A DNA stretch of 52,469 nt, taken from positions 1 to 52,469 of the forward strand of contig ONUF01000023.1 of the NCBI GenBank assembly GCA_900321005.1, given 5' to 3'. The translations under genes were made by a program, and so were the position numbers. The notes below the pieces were generated by a model, which was given only the letters and a program-made list of their open reading frames with translations, was not told the origin of the DNA and did no database searches. Below, piece by piece: positions 40,696 through 51,565 of the stretch. The DNA is from an uncultured Bacteroidales bacterium. Its GTDB lineage: Bacteria; Bacteroidota; Bacteroidia; Bacteroidales; Paludibacteraceae. Numbering within the stretch: the first letter of the stretch is position 1; each line of letters opens with the position of its first letter.

Positions 40696-41778
40696 ATGAA
40701 ACATCTTCTTTTTTCCGACAGCGAAATCAACACCGGTCGTCAGATAGGGGTCGATATGGCGAAGATGTTCGCCATCTTCTTCATGGTGATCATCCATACC
40801 TTCGAAGCCGGCGAAGCCGACATGGATACGGGTTTGGGCTATTTCTTCGACTCGATAGCCGGCGCGCAGTTCGGTGCTCCGGTCTTCATGCTCTGTATGG
40901 GTATCGGTCTGACCTTCAGTCGCAAGAACGATGCCGCCACAATGATGAGACGCGGCGTCATGCTCTTTGTTGCCGGCTATGTGCTCAATATCATCCGTGC
41001 GCTACCGTTCCTCATTCTGTGGTTGATCAACAGCGATGAGGAGTACATCACCGATACCATACATGCCCTGACGGACGTGGATATCTTCCAGTTCGCCGGC
41101 ACGGCCTTTCTGCTGCTCGCTCTTTTCAAACGGCTCAGACTGTCGATGGGCTGGGCGGCTGTTGCTGCGGCGCTGATGTCGGTGGCGGGCTGCTTCATAC
41201 GTCAACTGGATCTGGGTTCTTTCTGGCTCAATCTCATTGTCAGCCCCTTTGTCGGGATCAATGCCGAGTTGGTACAGACGGATTTTCCGCTGCTCAACTG
41301 GTTCGGCTTCGTCATCGTCGGTTATGGAGTAGGTAAGATGCTTCGTCGCTGTGCGGACGTGGACAAGTTGTGCCTGATCATTCTGCCCGTATCGGCAGTG
41401 GTGTACGGTGTGTATGCCGCCTATGCCATCCCGCGCGGGATAGGTATGTTCGGCACGGACTGCACGGAATTCTATCACATGAATACCCTTGATTTTGCGA
41501 TATGCGTCGTTGCCTCTCTATTGGCTATGAGTCTGTGCCATCTCATCGCCAAGTACATGCCGGACGGTCTGATGCATGTGGTGACACGCATATGCAGTGA
41601 CCTGACGAAGATATACATTGCCCAATGGATCATCATCATGTGGGTGGTCTATGCGTTCATGACGGACTATATGGACTGGCAGCTGCCTGTCGAATGGCTG
41701 TTCGTCGTAGGTGTCGTCGTGCTGCTCCTTTCCATCGAATGGGCACGGCTCAAACCGCTCTCCAAACTGAAAATGTAA
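40696..41778 (+). CDS. Multi-pass membrane acyltransferase-like protein (DUF1624/HGSNAT type)
   Basis: 360 residues with about ten membrane helices. RQIGVDMAKMFAIFFMVIIH (about 13-32) has the conserved Asp and His of the heparan-alpha-glucosaminide N-acetyltransferase-like family, followed by PVFMLCMGIGLTFSRKND. Such proteins move acyl groups across the membrane onto extracytoplasmic sugars; the acceptor is unknown. Its place between exported proteins suggests it modifies a surface glycan or the products of this locus. Confidence 0.8.
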   Translation: MKHLLFSDSEINTGRQIGVDMAKMFAIFFMVIIHTFEAGEADMDTGLGYFFDSIAGAQFGAPVFMLCMGIGLTFSRKNDAATMMRRGVMLFVAGYVLNIIRALPFLILWLINSDEEYITDTIHALTDVDIFQFAGTAFLLLALFKRLRLSMGWAAVAAALMSVAGCFIRQLDLGSFWLNLIVSPFVGINAELVQTDFPLLNWFGFVIVGYGVGKMLRRCADVDKLCLIILPVSAVVYGVYAAYAIPRGIGMFGTDCTEFYHMNTLDFAICVVASLLAMSLCHLIAKYMPDGLMHVVTRICSDLTKIYIAQWIIIMWVVYAFMTDYMDWQLPVEWLFVVGVVVLLLSIEWARLKPLSKLKM

Positions 41779-41791
41779 ACCAATACAGCAT

Positions 41792-44700
41792 ATGAAAAAG
41801 ATCACGTTTTTATTACTTTTAGCCCTCGTGGCGGTGCTGATGCCGCTACATGTACAGGCCAATGACTATCTGGAGGTGCAGCGTCACTACCAGGTCTATA
41901 GCAATGGCCGCAATTCGATTCACTTCAAGATCCCCGTATGGGCTTACGGGCGGATCAATGACTACCATCTGGACTCCGCCTTCACGACGATCCGTTGGCA
42001 GGTAAAAGGACAGTCTGTGGAGCCGTTTATGTACGTGGGCGGTCCTGCGTATGGCGTCAACCGTCAGGACAATGACCGTGGTAATGCGTCCGTTAAGATG
42101 TATAAGAAAGCCAATAGTTCTGAGTCCAAAGGCGGCGTGATTGTAGTTACCAACGAGTACAACGGTAATCGTTTGCAGATCGACCGTACCGATGATTATA
42201 CTATGATCGACCTCAAGCAGGTGGCGGATGACGACTGCAAGCGCGTGACGATCCTGGAGTTCGATTGGTATCCGCCTGTTGAGCTCAATAATAAGAAATT
42301 CACGATCTCTATTCAAACCGATATTCGTACCAAGAGTGCCTCAAGTGCGGACTACAATCCGCTCTTTACTTTCTCTACCACCTTTACGGGAGGAGAGAAC
42401 ACCGCGGCTCCGCAGCTCTATACGCCTTATCTCTATATGGTTAACGAGGCGGGTTTTGCCGGACGGGGACTGGCTGCCGTGCCGTATTACTCGCAGGCGA
42501 AGCCGATAGCTTATACCAATCCGCTGATTAAGGACACGATCCTCGTCCAAGAGAACAGCGGTACGATGTATGTGCCTACTTCCGACACGGGGTACTACGC
42601 TTTTGATGCGACCTTTAAGGTCTATCGAAACGAGGAGACGAGCGATGTTGAGTTGATCCGGTCGAAAGCAGTCAATGTGCCCGCTTACCACCGTATTTAT
42701 GATTTCCAGGGTACAGCCGAGCAGGATGAGCATGGCAGTTTCACGGGTGCTAATATCCTGACTTGGAAGGTGAAAAGCCCCGAAGCCAAGGATCTTATTC
42801 CGGGGGATTATTTTGAGTTGCAGCGTGCTTTCCAAAGCGATTTCTCGGATGCACAGACTGTCCGTCTTGAACCGATGACGACCACCGACAGTATCTATCG
42901 ATATGTGGACGACAACCGTACCGCGTGGAACGGCACGGAGCTGCGTACCGATACGATAGATACCAAACTGTCTTATACGTACCAAGGTTATGAGCTCATC
43001 AGTGACGATAATGTGTTTATGGCGCATCTGGACGTGACGCTTACCGCCAAGACGGTAGTCAAACCCTCTGCTCCGGTCTATTACCGCATCCGGCGTACGT
43101 CGTCCGCTATCTGGGAATGGGAACATGATTTCGCCAAGTCGTACGAACTCAACAAGAGCACTTATCTGGCGCCTCTCAAGCAGAAACAGCCGGATTATAA
43201 GCTTGACCCGGACTTTGGGAAAAACAAGAAGCTCCATTTCACGATTGAGCTGGATAATATGGAGATCGGTCCTCGTCCTTTGTCTATTGATGACTGCGAG
43301 TTGACGTACAGATGCAAGAGTAACCATGTAGATGATGGTTTTGTCAATTATATTGTCGATCTCCCGGAGGAGTTCGTGGATGACAAAGGCAACCGTCGCA
43401 AGCATGGTCTGGATGTGTATATCTATGCTGTTACCCGTGACGGAAAAGAGCTGTATGGTCCCCGTCCGGGCAAGAAAGCAGGTTTCGGCAAAACGAAGTT
43501 CCGTGTACCGCTTTACGGCACGGTTGAGCGGCTTATCAGCGAGGATAATGCTTCTATTCAGTCTTCCTATTCCTATGGGACGCACCGTTTTTCCTCGACC
43601 TATATCTACCCTTACAAGGAAGACCGGTATGAGACCTTCCTCTTTTCTTACCGCCCTGCACAGGGCTCTTCTAATCCCGAAGGGATAGAGATCGATACGC
43701 GTTCCGGTTACAGAACTCCTACGACTTCTCCTGCGATGGACAGTGTGCTTGCGCTCAGGGAAAAACAACTCAAACAGCAGTTATATGTCAAACTAAGCGC
43801 CTTGAACGGCAACTACGGGCGTTGTACATGGGATAAAACGGCGCAGCTGATTCTGCGTCGTACGATGGTCGAGACGGGACAAAGCATCGACCTGATTGTT
43901 CCTCAGGATAGTATTGTGCGGCAGGCAGACGGTAGTTGGCGGGCACATATGACCGACATCGCCGATGCTCCTTGTACCCATTATACGTATCAGGTGCTCG
44001 TTGATCAGTCCCACGCGACGCTCCGTGTGGTGGATTCGGTCTATTTGTTGCCGAAGACTATTTCGGGTCAGAAATTCTATATAGAACAGGCTGCATGGAT
44101 TACCTCTTTCTCCGCTTCGCAGGGCGATGCGCGGGGCAGATACAAGTCCGGCGTACAACTCCGGTGGGAGGTCAGCTCGTTGGCAGTCGATTCGTTCGTG
44201 CTACGCCGCGTGCCGAAGAACAGTTCGGACGCACCCGAAGTGATCTACATCGGTGAGGACAACCATTTCTTCGACGAGACAGCCGTACCCGGCAGACAGT
44301 ATGAATATACCGTTTCGGCGCTTTATACCTGTAATGGAAACGCCACGACTAACTCCAAGACCGCTGATGGCTACCGTTCACCATTCGGACAGATCGGCGG
44401 TACGATACAGATGCCTGATAACGCCGGTATGGCCGGGGTGCAGGTGAGTCTCTCCGTAGATGGTCAGACCCTCAAGACCGTCACTACCGGTGCTACGGGT
44501 GCTTTCCTCTTCGACAGCCTGGCGTATGACCTCTCTTCGGGTACGGTCTATACCATCATGCCTACTTCGCAGTATGGTGTCTTCAGTTATAACAACACCT
44601 CTTCCGGCGTGGCTACTATCGCGCTGGATGCCGCGCATGCTATCGCCGAAGAGGTCAATTTCGTCAATACGAGTACTGTCCGTCTCTCGGGACGTGTGTT

Positions 44701-47700
44701 ATATGATTTCTCTACTATCCCAGTGGCGGAGGCATGCTTTGTGCTCAACGGCGACACTCTCCTGCGCGGCAATAAGGTCTATCGTACCGGCGCGGATGGT
44801 ACCTTCGAACTGATTGTACCGAAATCCATGCCTTGCCGCTTGCAAGTAGCGAAAAAAGGGCATACGTTCAAAAACGACGGCTGGCTCTTCGTTACAGGCA
44901 CGGACACGACCTTCTCGCTCGTCAAGGCGCTCGACGGCGTGCGTTTCTACGATGATACGAAGGTGCGCCTCGTCGGTCGTGTAGCCGGTGGTAATGATCA
45001 GCGGGATCTGCCCCATGGTTTGGGTTTGGGAAAGAACAACCTCGGTGATGACCTCCAGCTCGTGCTGATGCTAGAAGGCGATAACACCGCCCATATCGTC
45101 CATGACCCCGACGACCTGACGCATGATACGCTGCACCGCTCCGTCAACGGTACGGACATCCTCTTCGAGCAGAAACGCATCATCCTCCGTCCGGATGTTA
45201 CGACGGGTGAATATGCGGCAGACCTCTTCCCCGTCAAGTACAAAGTGGTGCAGGCTACTGCCAAAGGCTACGCTACGCTTTTTGCAAACGGAACCGGAAG
45301 CGAGACCTTCGACCTCACCAACGCCCCGCTCACACTCGTCACCGATTCACTCGCGGACAAGAAAGTGAGCTACAACGCCGTCTATGACCGTATCTACCAT
45401 AACCCCGTTCAGATCAAGATGACCCAGCTCCTCTATGGTATGGAGAAAGCCGGATATGGAGAGCAAACGGGTGTATTTACGGATATAGATGGTAGGACAT
45501 ACGACTTGTCGTTCTATACCGAGCAGAACGGCGAAGCCGTATATACCTTGGGTTATCCGGTCTTCCTGTATAACCGGCAATACCAATTTATGATCTCGGC
45601 TTTCGAGGAGTATTGCTATAACAACGACCGGCAGACCAATCGCATCGACCGTGTGCCTCTTCGTAGTGGTTCGGTGGTTATCCGAAACGGACTCCATTCC
45701 ACAACGGAGAGCCTGACTTACGTCCTTGACAACAATGGCAGGAACAATACCATCCTGCTCAAGAGCGATAATATCGACTTCTCCAACTCCGGTTTGGATG
45801 CTCTTCGTACAGTCAGCGCTGCTTTGCAGACAGAGGGAAACACCGTGGAGACCGATCTCTTCCGCGCTTTCGTCAGCGGTGATGTGGTGCAGAGTAATTC
45901 GCTTACCTCATCGACTGCTGATATCAAACTGCTGGATGTCATCCGTGATCCCGGAGGTATGGGCAGTTCCTCATGGCTCGAAGCAGGTAGTACCTATAAG
46001 TTCGGTTATAGTACCCATTACCATTGGGAGTTTGGTGCCGAGATCGGTGCTAAATGGGGTGAAGGAGTCTCCCAGAGTATAGGTGTCGTATCTGCTCCGG
46101 CGGGAGCAGGTACCTATGCCGGTTCGGTCTTCGAGACCAACCGTTCGCTCACCCTCTCCCTGCCTTTCACATGGGAGTGGGATTGGACCAATAAGTACAG
46201 CTATGAATATACTACCTCCACTCGTATTGCAACCAGTTCCTCTTATACGAACGTAGGCGCTAACGCGGATGTCTTCTTGGGTGCTACCCGTAGTGTCATC
46301 ACCGGTCTTGCCAAGTCCGTTTCGGTCATATCCGATAGCCTTTGGCAAGCTCGTCAGACTGCTTATCAGGGCGGTGCCATCAAACTCCTTGCGCAGGGTA
46401 CGGATGCCGATGGACATGCTTTCTATCTCGTCACGGGAGAGAAGACAGTCTTGGGTTCGACGATGGACAATACCTTCGTTTATTCGCAGAAATACATCAT
46501 CCAATCAGTCATTCCTACCTTGGCGAAAAGGCGTCTGGACTTGCTGGAGAACTTCCCGAGTAAGGAGGCAGCACAGGCGGCTGCTAATGAGCGGGATGAA
46601 CCGGTCTATTGGTATAAAGGCAAAGAGGAAAAGATCATCGATGCCGATACTATCCGCACCACTGCTTACGAGATGTTTGTGCCGAAGTACTCTTCGAAAG
46701 CCTTCCTCGATGAGGTAGCGTCCCTGAATACCCGCATCATGAGTTGGCTTAATATCCTCTTCTTTAATGAGAAAGAGAAAGTCATGGCGCGTATGTCGGG
46801 TCAGAAATACGGCACTTTCTCCGTCGGCGGAGGTAATTCCTACACCCGTAATGATTCGTATTCCTACGGCGGATCCTATACCCATATGCCGCAGGAGGGC
46901 TTGTTCTTGTATAATCTTTCGCAGTCCGGTACGACCTTGGTGGAGCGTCTTACGGATAGCAACCTGCGTAATTTAGTGGATTTCTTGGAGAGTTCAGGAG
47001 GCGTTATTGGCGAGTCCGTCAAGGATGTGATCAAGAATCAGTTCTCCAAATTCTCCGATCAGTTCAAATTAGACGATAAAGTGACTAAAAAACCCGAGGA
47101 CCTGACCGGAAAAACCGCTAATGCGCAGTGGAAGCTGGTCTTCGAACCAATCCTCTCCTTTACCAACGATGAGTTCCGCTCGAAGGAAATCTCCTGTAGC
47201 CGCAAAGTGGGCTTTACCCTCTCTCCCGATCCGCACGGAGACATCGCGGTGTCGGTTTATCGTGCGAGCATAGATAAAGTCTTCGATGAGCAGTCGAAAG
47301 TCGCGCGTGAGCAAACCGAAATGGAGAATGACTCCATCGTCTATGGTAGTTATGTCTTCTTCACCGAAGCCGGTACTTCCTATTGTCCGCACGAGGGCGA
47401 GGAGCGCACGCGTTTGTACAACGCCGGTACGGCTGTCCTCGGTAACGGTACCCTCTATGCTGCCAAACCGGAGATATCTACCAACACCTATGAGCAGACT
47501 AACGTAGCTCCGGATAAACCCGCAGTCTTCCGTCTTACGCTCATGAATAACGCCGATCTGCAGACCCCCTTCCAAGGCGGTGAGTATATGCATCTCTCGC
47601 TTGCAGGAGGTAACCCCGATGGCGCGAAAGTGTTCATCGACGGTGTGCCTATCGCTGCTGGATACCCGCTTTATATCGTTCCCGGAAGTCCCGTTGTCAA

Positions 47701-50700
47701 GACCATGGAGGTCTATCGCGGACAGGCCGATGACTATACCGATATGGAGCTCCAACTCTCTCTTGATGAATGTCCGAAGGTCTATAGCTCGCTCAAGTTC
47801 TCCGTGCATTACCTGCCGGAGTCTTCGCCCGTGCAGATAGCGTTCCCGAGGGACAAATGGGTGATGAACACCCTCTCGGCGCGCGACTCGATAGGCTATT
47901 ACCTGCCCGTCACTATTGATGGCTTCGATATTCACCATAAGAACTTCGACCATATTGAGTTTCAATACAAACTGTCCACGGAGAATAACGACGCCTGGGT
48001 AACCCAGTGCTCCTTCTTCGCCGATGACAGCCTCTATAACAAGGCTTCGGGTAACAAAGCCATGATCGAGAACGGGCGTATCACGCCGTTCCGCTTCTAC
48101 GGCGAGCGCGACCCGAAGGAACTCAACTACGACCTGCGCGCCGTATCTTTCTGCCGCTACGGATCGGGCTTCGTCACCAAGGAATCGCCCGTCATCAGCG
48201 GTGTCAAAGATACCCGCCCGCCGGTGCTCTTCGGCAAACCGCTGCCCGCCAACGGCATCCTCACGCTCGACGGAGATATCAAGCTGCGCTTCAGCGAACC
48301 CATTGCAGGTAACTGGCTCGACGAGGATAATAACTTCCAGGTGCTCGGTGTGACCAATGCCACCGGCATCACCCAGACCACCTCGCTCTATTTCGATGGC
48401 AAAGAGAACCACTATGCCGCCAGCCTCGCTTCGCGCGAACTGGCCATCACCGACCTCACGCTCGACATGCTTATCAAGCCCGCCGAGAAAGGACGCGAGA
48501 TGATCCTCTTTGCACATGGTAACGAGGAAGAGTCATTCACCTTCAGCCTCACGGCGGACAACCGTCTCAAACTCTCTACCGAGTCCGACGGAAGCCATAA
48601 GGAGTACCTCTCCAAGCCAATGGACGAACTGTCCTCCACCGACTTCACGCGGGTAATCATGGCCTACGGGCTGTTCGATAACTCCATCCGTTTCTATGCC
48701 GGCACGAAGGATATCACCGACAATGACTTCATCGGATGGGTACTGCAGGACGAAGCAGCTCCGTTGCGTTTAGGCTGCGGCCTGAACGGCGAAAACCCCT
48801 TCCACGGTAACATGATGGAAGTACGTGTATGGACCAAGGCACTCAGCCCCGCCGAGATAGCCAATACCCACCTGCGCCGACTCACCGGCTTTGAGCACGG
48901 CTTGATGGCGTACTATCCGATGACCGAGAGCAAAGGTACCGAGTTGGACGACCTCGCCTCCGGAGCGACGCTCCAGGCCAACGGACTCTCGTGGACCAAC
49001 CCGCAGGGTATATCCCTCACTACTAATGGCAACAAAGTACGCTTGCAACCGACGCTCTTCTCGCGCACTGAAGCTGAGGACTACACCTTCATGTGCTGGT
49101 TCCGTAGCGATAATGCCAAGCAGGATAACATTTCGCTCTTCGGCACCGCAATGAGTGACTCTGTCACCATGCAGCTCGCGTTCAGCGACGGGTCTATCCG
49201 CTTTACGGCCGACGACGTGGATGCCTTCGCTTCTGCCGACCTGACCGACGGCAATTGGCACCACTGCGTGCTCGTCGTCAGCAAGACCTATAACGCCGGT
49301 TCGCTCTATATCGACGGTCAACTGAAGTTCAACTTCCCGACGATAGGCCTCGGCGCGCTCTCCGGCACGTCCGTATGGATAGCCGACGGTCTGGAAGGAA
49401 ACATCGACGATGTGTGTCTCTTCGAGCAGGCCCTGCCCGCGGAACTCATCGCCGAGTTCGGCAAGCAAACTCCTAACGGCGATGAAATGGGTCTGATCAA
49501 CCTCCTCACTTTCTCGTGCGTCAAGCGCAATTCGTCGGGCGTGATGGAGCAAGTCTTCAGCCCCGATAACCAGCGCGTCTTCCGCGATGCCAACGGTAAT
49601 GTAGTGAATAAAGTGCAACCGCTGCTTGTGGACGACCTTACATCGCAAGCCGACAAGAGCAACTATGCGCCTGTCCGAGACCGAGGACTGCTCACCAACC
49701 TGCCGTTCAACTGGACCTATCAGGAATCCGAACTGCTCATCAATATCAAGGCGCAGCCGCGCGAGATCAACAAACGCACGATGTACCTCACCGTACGTGA
49801 CGTCGAAGACCTCAACGGCAACCGCCTGCCCTCGCCGGTTATGTGGACCGCCTATGCGAACCTCAACAGCATTGTATGGGGCGGGCGCTCATTGCAGATC
49901 GTGACCGACTATGAACAGTCTTCCGTAGCGCGTAGCTCTATCACGATTGTTAACCAAACCGGTATGACGCGTCAATATACGATTGACCACCTGCCTACTT
50001 GGCTCTCTGTCTCGCCCGCACAAGGTACACTCGAAGCAGAGGATGAGAAGACGGTTACTTTCACCGTCAAGGAAGTTCTCAAACCCGGTCTGCATAACCA
50101 CATCGTCTATCTGACAGACGATCAGGGACTGTCTGAACCACTCCTCATAGAGGTAGAAGTAACGACCGAATGCCCGTACGACGAACCCGAAACGGGTAAG
50201 TATCCGTACAACATGTCGCTCTGCGGACAAGTCATGATCGGCGATGCCTTTGACACCGACCCGGAGGACAAAGTCATTGCGATTTACAACAACGAGTGCG
50301 TCGGTTTGGCGAATGTGGACTATGATAGAGTCACCAACAAGTCCAGAATCTACCTCACCGTCTTCGGCGATGACCAGATGAACCGCAAGCCGATCCAATT
50401 CCGCTTGTGGCAAGCCTCCACAGGAAAAGTCTTTGACCTCTCCCCGAACTGCGACATCGTCTTTGCGCACGGCGCAGTGTACGGTTGCGGAGACAGCGAA
50501 CTCGTCATCCTTACAACCAACGGCAACGAGCGGCAGACTATCAAACTGAATGCGGGATGGAACTGGACGTCCTTCAACCTCGACCTCCGTCAATATGTGG
50601 CGAAGATAGATAAGATCATGACGGCAGATCAACCCTGGACCGAAGGCGACCTCATCAAGAACCCCGCGACGCGTAACTTCACCGTCTATTCCGATTCCTT

Positions 50701-51565
50701 GGGTCGATTCGTGGGAGACTTCGACTACTTGCGCTATATCTACACCTATATGATTTATAGCCGGGACGGCAACACGATGCATATCAGCGGAAATAACCTG
50801 CCTGCCGACTCGATGTATGTCACGGTTGCCGGCAACGGTCAGTGGAGCGCACTGCCCTGTCTGCTCCGCGAAGCGACGCCGCTTCAGAAAGCACTCGGCG
50901 ACTACTACGACCATGCTTCGCAAGGCGACCTCATCAAGGCGCATAACCGCTTCGCGTACTTCTCGGAAGACAATAAGTGGGTAGGGGACCTTACTTCGCT
51001 CCGTCCGGGCGAAGGATACTTCCTCCGCCGCTTGGCACCGGGCAACGTGAAGATTCGCTTCTACAATTCGCCGAGTAATGCCCCTAAACGCGAAGCAGTA
51101 AACGCCGCAGGCTCTACACGCGAAGCAATAAACGCTTTCTCCAACCCCCACGCTGCGACCAACATGACCATGATTGCCCGTCTGGAGAATAGTTCGTTAG
51201 GTGCTCCGGACGTAAGGCCGGAGATCCGCGTCTTCATCAACGATGAACTCGCCGCCGTAGCCACCCCGCTTGTTATCGATAACGAGGCGCTCTATTTCCT
51301 CACGATCCAGAGCGACAAGTCCGGCACCCTCCGCTTCGAGACCCTGGACGGCATCGTGCTTACACCATTAAGCACCGAAGGTGCGTCACCATTAATCAAT
51401 TCACCATTGATGTACTCCCCCAACGCCCACGCGGGTTCGCTCAAAGCACCGGTAGTATTGCGTCCAGCCGAGAACACGGGAGTCTATAAACTCATCGAAA
51501 ACAACCATGTAGTAATAATTCGAAACAATGAGAAATATGATGTCACTGGTAAAAAGATGGAGTAA
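41792..51565 (+). CDS. Giant LamG-containing surface protein, probable T9SS cargo
   Basis: 3257 residues in one uninterrupted frame. Signal peptide MKKITFLLLLALVAVLMPLHVQA, split by size here only for its length: cleavage after VQA (residue 23). Regions: fibronectin-like beta domains to about 860; two or three carboxypeptidase-regulatory-like domains (GQIGGTIQMPDNAGMAGVQV at 865, VRLSGRVLYDFSTIPVAEA at 963, VRLVGRVAGG at 1057); a distinctive Gly/Ser/Tyr-rich segment at about 1380-1530 (VIRDPGGMGSSSWLEAGSTY to VGANADVFLGATRSV); a middle part with few landmarks; two LamG/concanavalin-like domains (about 2198-2370 and 2413-2558); a BACON-like domain (about 2710-2791); and a C-terminal tail VYKLIENNHVVIIRNNEKYD. 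No catalytic motif recognised. Probably an adhesin or matrix protein on the cell surface. Confidence 0.9.
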   Translation: MKKITFLLLLALVAVLMPLHVQANDYLEVQRHYQVYSNGRNSIHFKIPVWAYGRINDYHLDSAFTTIRWQVKGQSVEPFMYVGGPAYGVNRQDNDRGNASVKMYKKANSSESKGGVIVVTNEYNGNRLQIDRTDDYTMIDLKQVADDDCKRVTILEFDWYPPVELNNKKFTISIQTDIRTKSASSADYNPLFTFSTTFTGGENTAAPQLYTPYLYMVNEAGFAGRGLAAVPYYSQAKPIAYTNPLIKDTILVQENSGTMYVPTSDTGYYAFDATFKVYRNEETSDVELIRSKAVNVPAYHRIYDFQGTAEQDEHGSFTGANILTWKVKSPEAKDLIPGDYFELQRAFQSDFSDAQTVRLEPMTTTDSIYRYVDDNRTAWNGTELRTDTIDTKLSYTYQGYELISDDNVFMAHLDVTLTAKTVVKPSAPVYYRIRRTSSAIWEWEHDFAKSYELNKSTYLAPLKQKQPDYKLDPDFGKNKKLHFTIELDNMEIGPRPLSIDDCELTYRCKSNHVDDGFVNYIVDLPEEFVDDKGNRRKHGLDVYIYAVTRDGKELYGPRPGKKAGFGKTKFRVPLYGTVERLISEDNASIQSSYSYGTHRFSSTYIYPYKEDRYETFLFSYRPAQGSSNPEGIEIDTRSGYRTPTTSPAMDSVLALREKQLKQQLYVKLSALNGNYGRCTWDKTAQLILRRTMVETGQSIDLIVPQDSIVRQADGSWRAHMTDIADAPCTHYTYQVLVDQSHATLRVVDSVYLLPKTISGQKFYIEQAAWITSFSASQGDARGRYKSGVQLRWEVSSLAVDSFVLRRVPKNSSDAPEVIYIGEDNHFFDETAVPGRQYEYTVSALYTCNGNATTNSKTADGYRSPFGQIGGTIQMPDNAGMAGVQVSLSVDGQTLKTVTTGATGAFLFDSLAYDLSSGTVYTIMPTSQYGVFSYNNTSSGVATIALDAAHAIAEEVNFVNTSTVRLSGRVLYDFSTIPVAEACFVLNGDTLLRGNKVYRTGADGTFELIVPKSMPCRLQVAKKGHTFKNDGWLFVTGTDTTFSLVKALDGVRFYDDTKVRLVGRVAGGNDQRDLPHGLGLGKNNLGDDLQLVLMLEGDNTAHIVHDPDDLTHDTLHRSVNGTDILFEQKRIILRPDVTTGEYAADLFPVKYKVVQATAKGYATLFANGTGSETFDLTNAPLTLVTDSLADKKVSYNAVYDRIYHNPVQIKMTQLLYGMEKAGYGEQTGVFTDIDGRTYDLSFYTEQNGEAVYTLGYPVFLYNRQYQFMISAFEEYCYNNDRQTNRIDRVPLRSGSVVIRNGLHSTTESLTYVLDNNGRNNTILLKSDNIDFSNSGLDALRTVSAALQTEGNTVETDLFRAFVSGDVVQSNSLTSSTADIKLLDVIRDPGGMGSSSWLEAGSTYKFGYSTHYHWEFGAEIGAKWGEGVSQSIGVVSAPAGAGTYAGSVFETNRSLTLSLPFTWEWDWTNKYSYEYTTSTRIATSSSYTNVGANADVFLGATRSVITGLAKSVSVISDSLWQARQTAYQGGAIKLLAQGTDADGHAFYLVTGEKTVLGSTMDNTFVYSQKYIIQSVIPTLAKRRLDLLENFPSKEAAQAAANERDEPVYWYKGKEEKIIDADTIRTTAYEMFVPKYSSKAFLDEVASLNTRIMSWLNILFFNEKEKVMARMSGQKYGTFSVGGGNSYTRNDSYSYGGSYTHMPQEGLFLYNLSQSGTTLVERLTDSNLRNLVDFLESSGGVIGESVKDVIKNQFSKFSDQFKLDDKVTKKPEDLTGKTANAQWKLVFEPILSFTNDEFRSKEISCSRKVGFTLSPDPHGDIAVSVYRASIDKVFDEQSKVAREQTEMENDSIVYGSYVFFTEAGTSYCPHEGEERTRLYNAGTAVLGNGTLYAAKPEISTNTYEQTNVAPDKPAVFRLTLMNNADLQTPFQGGEYMHLSLAGGNPDGAKVFIDGVPIAAGYPLYIVPGSPVVKTMEVYRGQADDYTDMELQLSLDECPKVYSSLKFSVHYLPESSPVQIAFPRDKWVMNTLSARDSIGYYLPVTIDGFDIHHKNFDHIEFQYKLSTENNDAWVTQCSFFADDSLYNKASGNKAMIENGRITPFRFYGERDPKELNYDLRAVSFCRYGSGFVTKESPVISGVKDTRPPVLFGKPLPANGILTLDGDIKLRFSEPIAGNWLDEDNNFQVLGVTNATGITQTTSLYFDGKENHYAASLASRELAITDLTLDMLIKPAEKGREMILFAHGNEEESFTFSLTADNRLKLSTESDGSHKEYLSKPMDELSSTDFTRVIMAYGLFDNSIRFYAGTKDITDNDFIGWVLQDEAAPLRLGCGLNGENPFHGNMMEVRVWTKALSPAEIANTHLRRLTGFEHGLMAYYPMTESKGTELDDLASGATLQANGLSWTNPQGISLTTNGNKVRLQPTLFSRTEAEDYTFMCWFRSDNAKQDNISLFGTAMSDSVTMQLAFSDGSIRFTADDVDAFASADLTDGNWHHCVLVVSKTYNAGSLYIDGQLKFNFPTIGLGALSGTSVWIADGLEGNIDDVCLFEQALPAELIAEFGKQTPNGDEMGLINLLTFSCVKRNSSGVMEQVFSPDNQRVFRDANGNVVNKVQPLLVDDLTSQADKSNYAPVRDRGLLTNLPFNWTYQESELLINIKAQPREINKRTMYLTVRDVEDLNGNRLPSPVMWTAYANLNSIVWGGRSLQIVTDYEQSSVARSSITIVNQTGMTRQYTIDHLPTWLSVSPAQGTLEAEDEKTVTFTVKEVLKPGLHNHIVYLTDDQGLSEPLLIEVEVTTECPYDEPETGKYPYNMSLCGQVMIGDAFDTDPEDKVIAIYNNECVGLANVDYDRVTNKSRIYLTVFGDDQMNRKPIQFRLWQASTGKVFDLSPNCDIVFAHGAVYGCGDSELVILTTNGNERQTIKLNAGWNWTSFNLDLRQYVAKIDKIMTADQPWTEGDLIKNPATRNFTVYSDSLGRFVGDFDYLRYIYTYMIYSRDGNTMHISGNNLPADSMYVTVAGNGQWSALPCLLREATPLQKALGDYYDHASQGDLIKAHNRFAYFSEDNKWVGDLTSLRPGEGYFLRRLAPGNVKIRFYNSPSNAPKREAVNAAGSTREAINAFSNPHAATNMTMIARLENSSLGAPDVRPEIRVFINDELAAVATPLVIDNEALYFLTIQSDKSGTLRFETLDGIVLTPLSTEGASPLINSPLMYSPNAHAGSLKAPVVLRPAENTGVYKLIENNHVVIIRNNEKYDVTGKKME
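51364..51411 (+). repeat. Imperfect heptamer repeat CACCATT near the 3' end of the giant gene
   Basis: CACCATTAAGCACC and CACCATTAATCAATTCACCATTGA, translated as TPLSTEGASPLINSPLM, a linker before the C-terminal tail. Confidence 0.6.

Noticed and set aside
41792-51565. Giant protein considered as a toxin (Tc or RTX type) or polymorphic toxin
   Set aside because: No Rhs/YD repeats, RTX nonapeptides, toxin or immunity modules were found; LamG and BACON-like domains with a T9SS-like tail fit a surface protein better.
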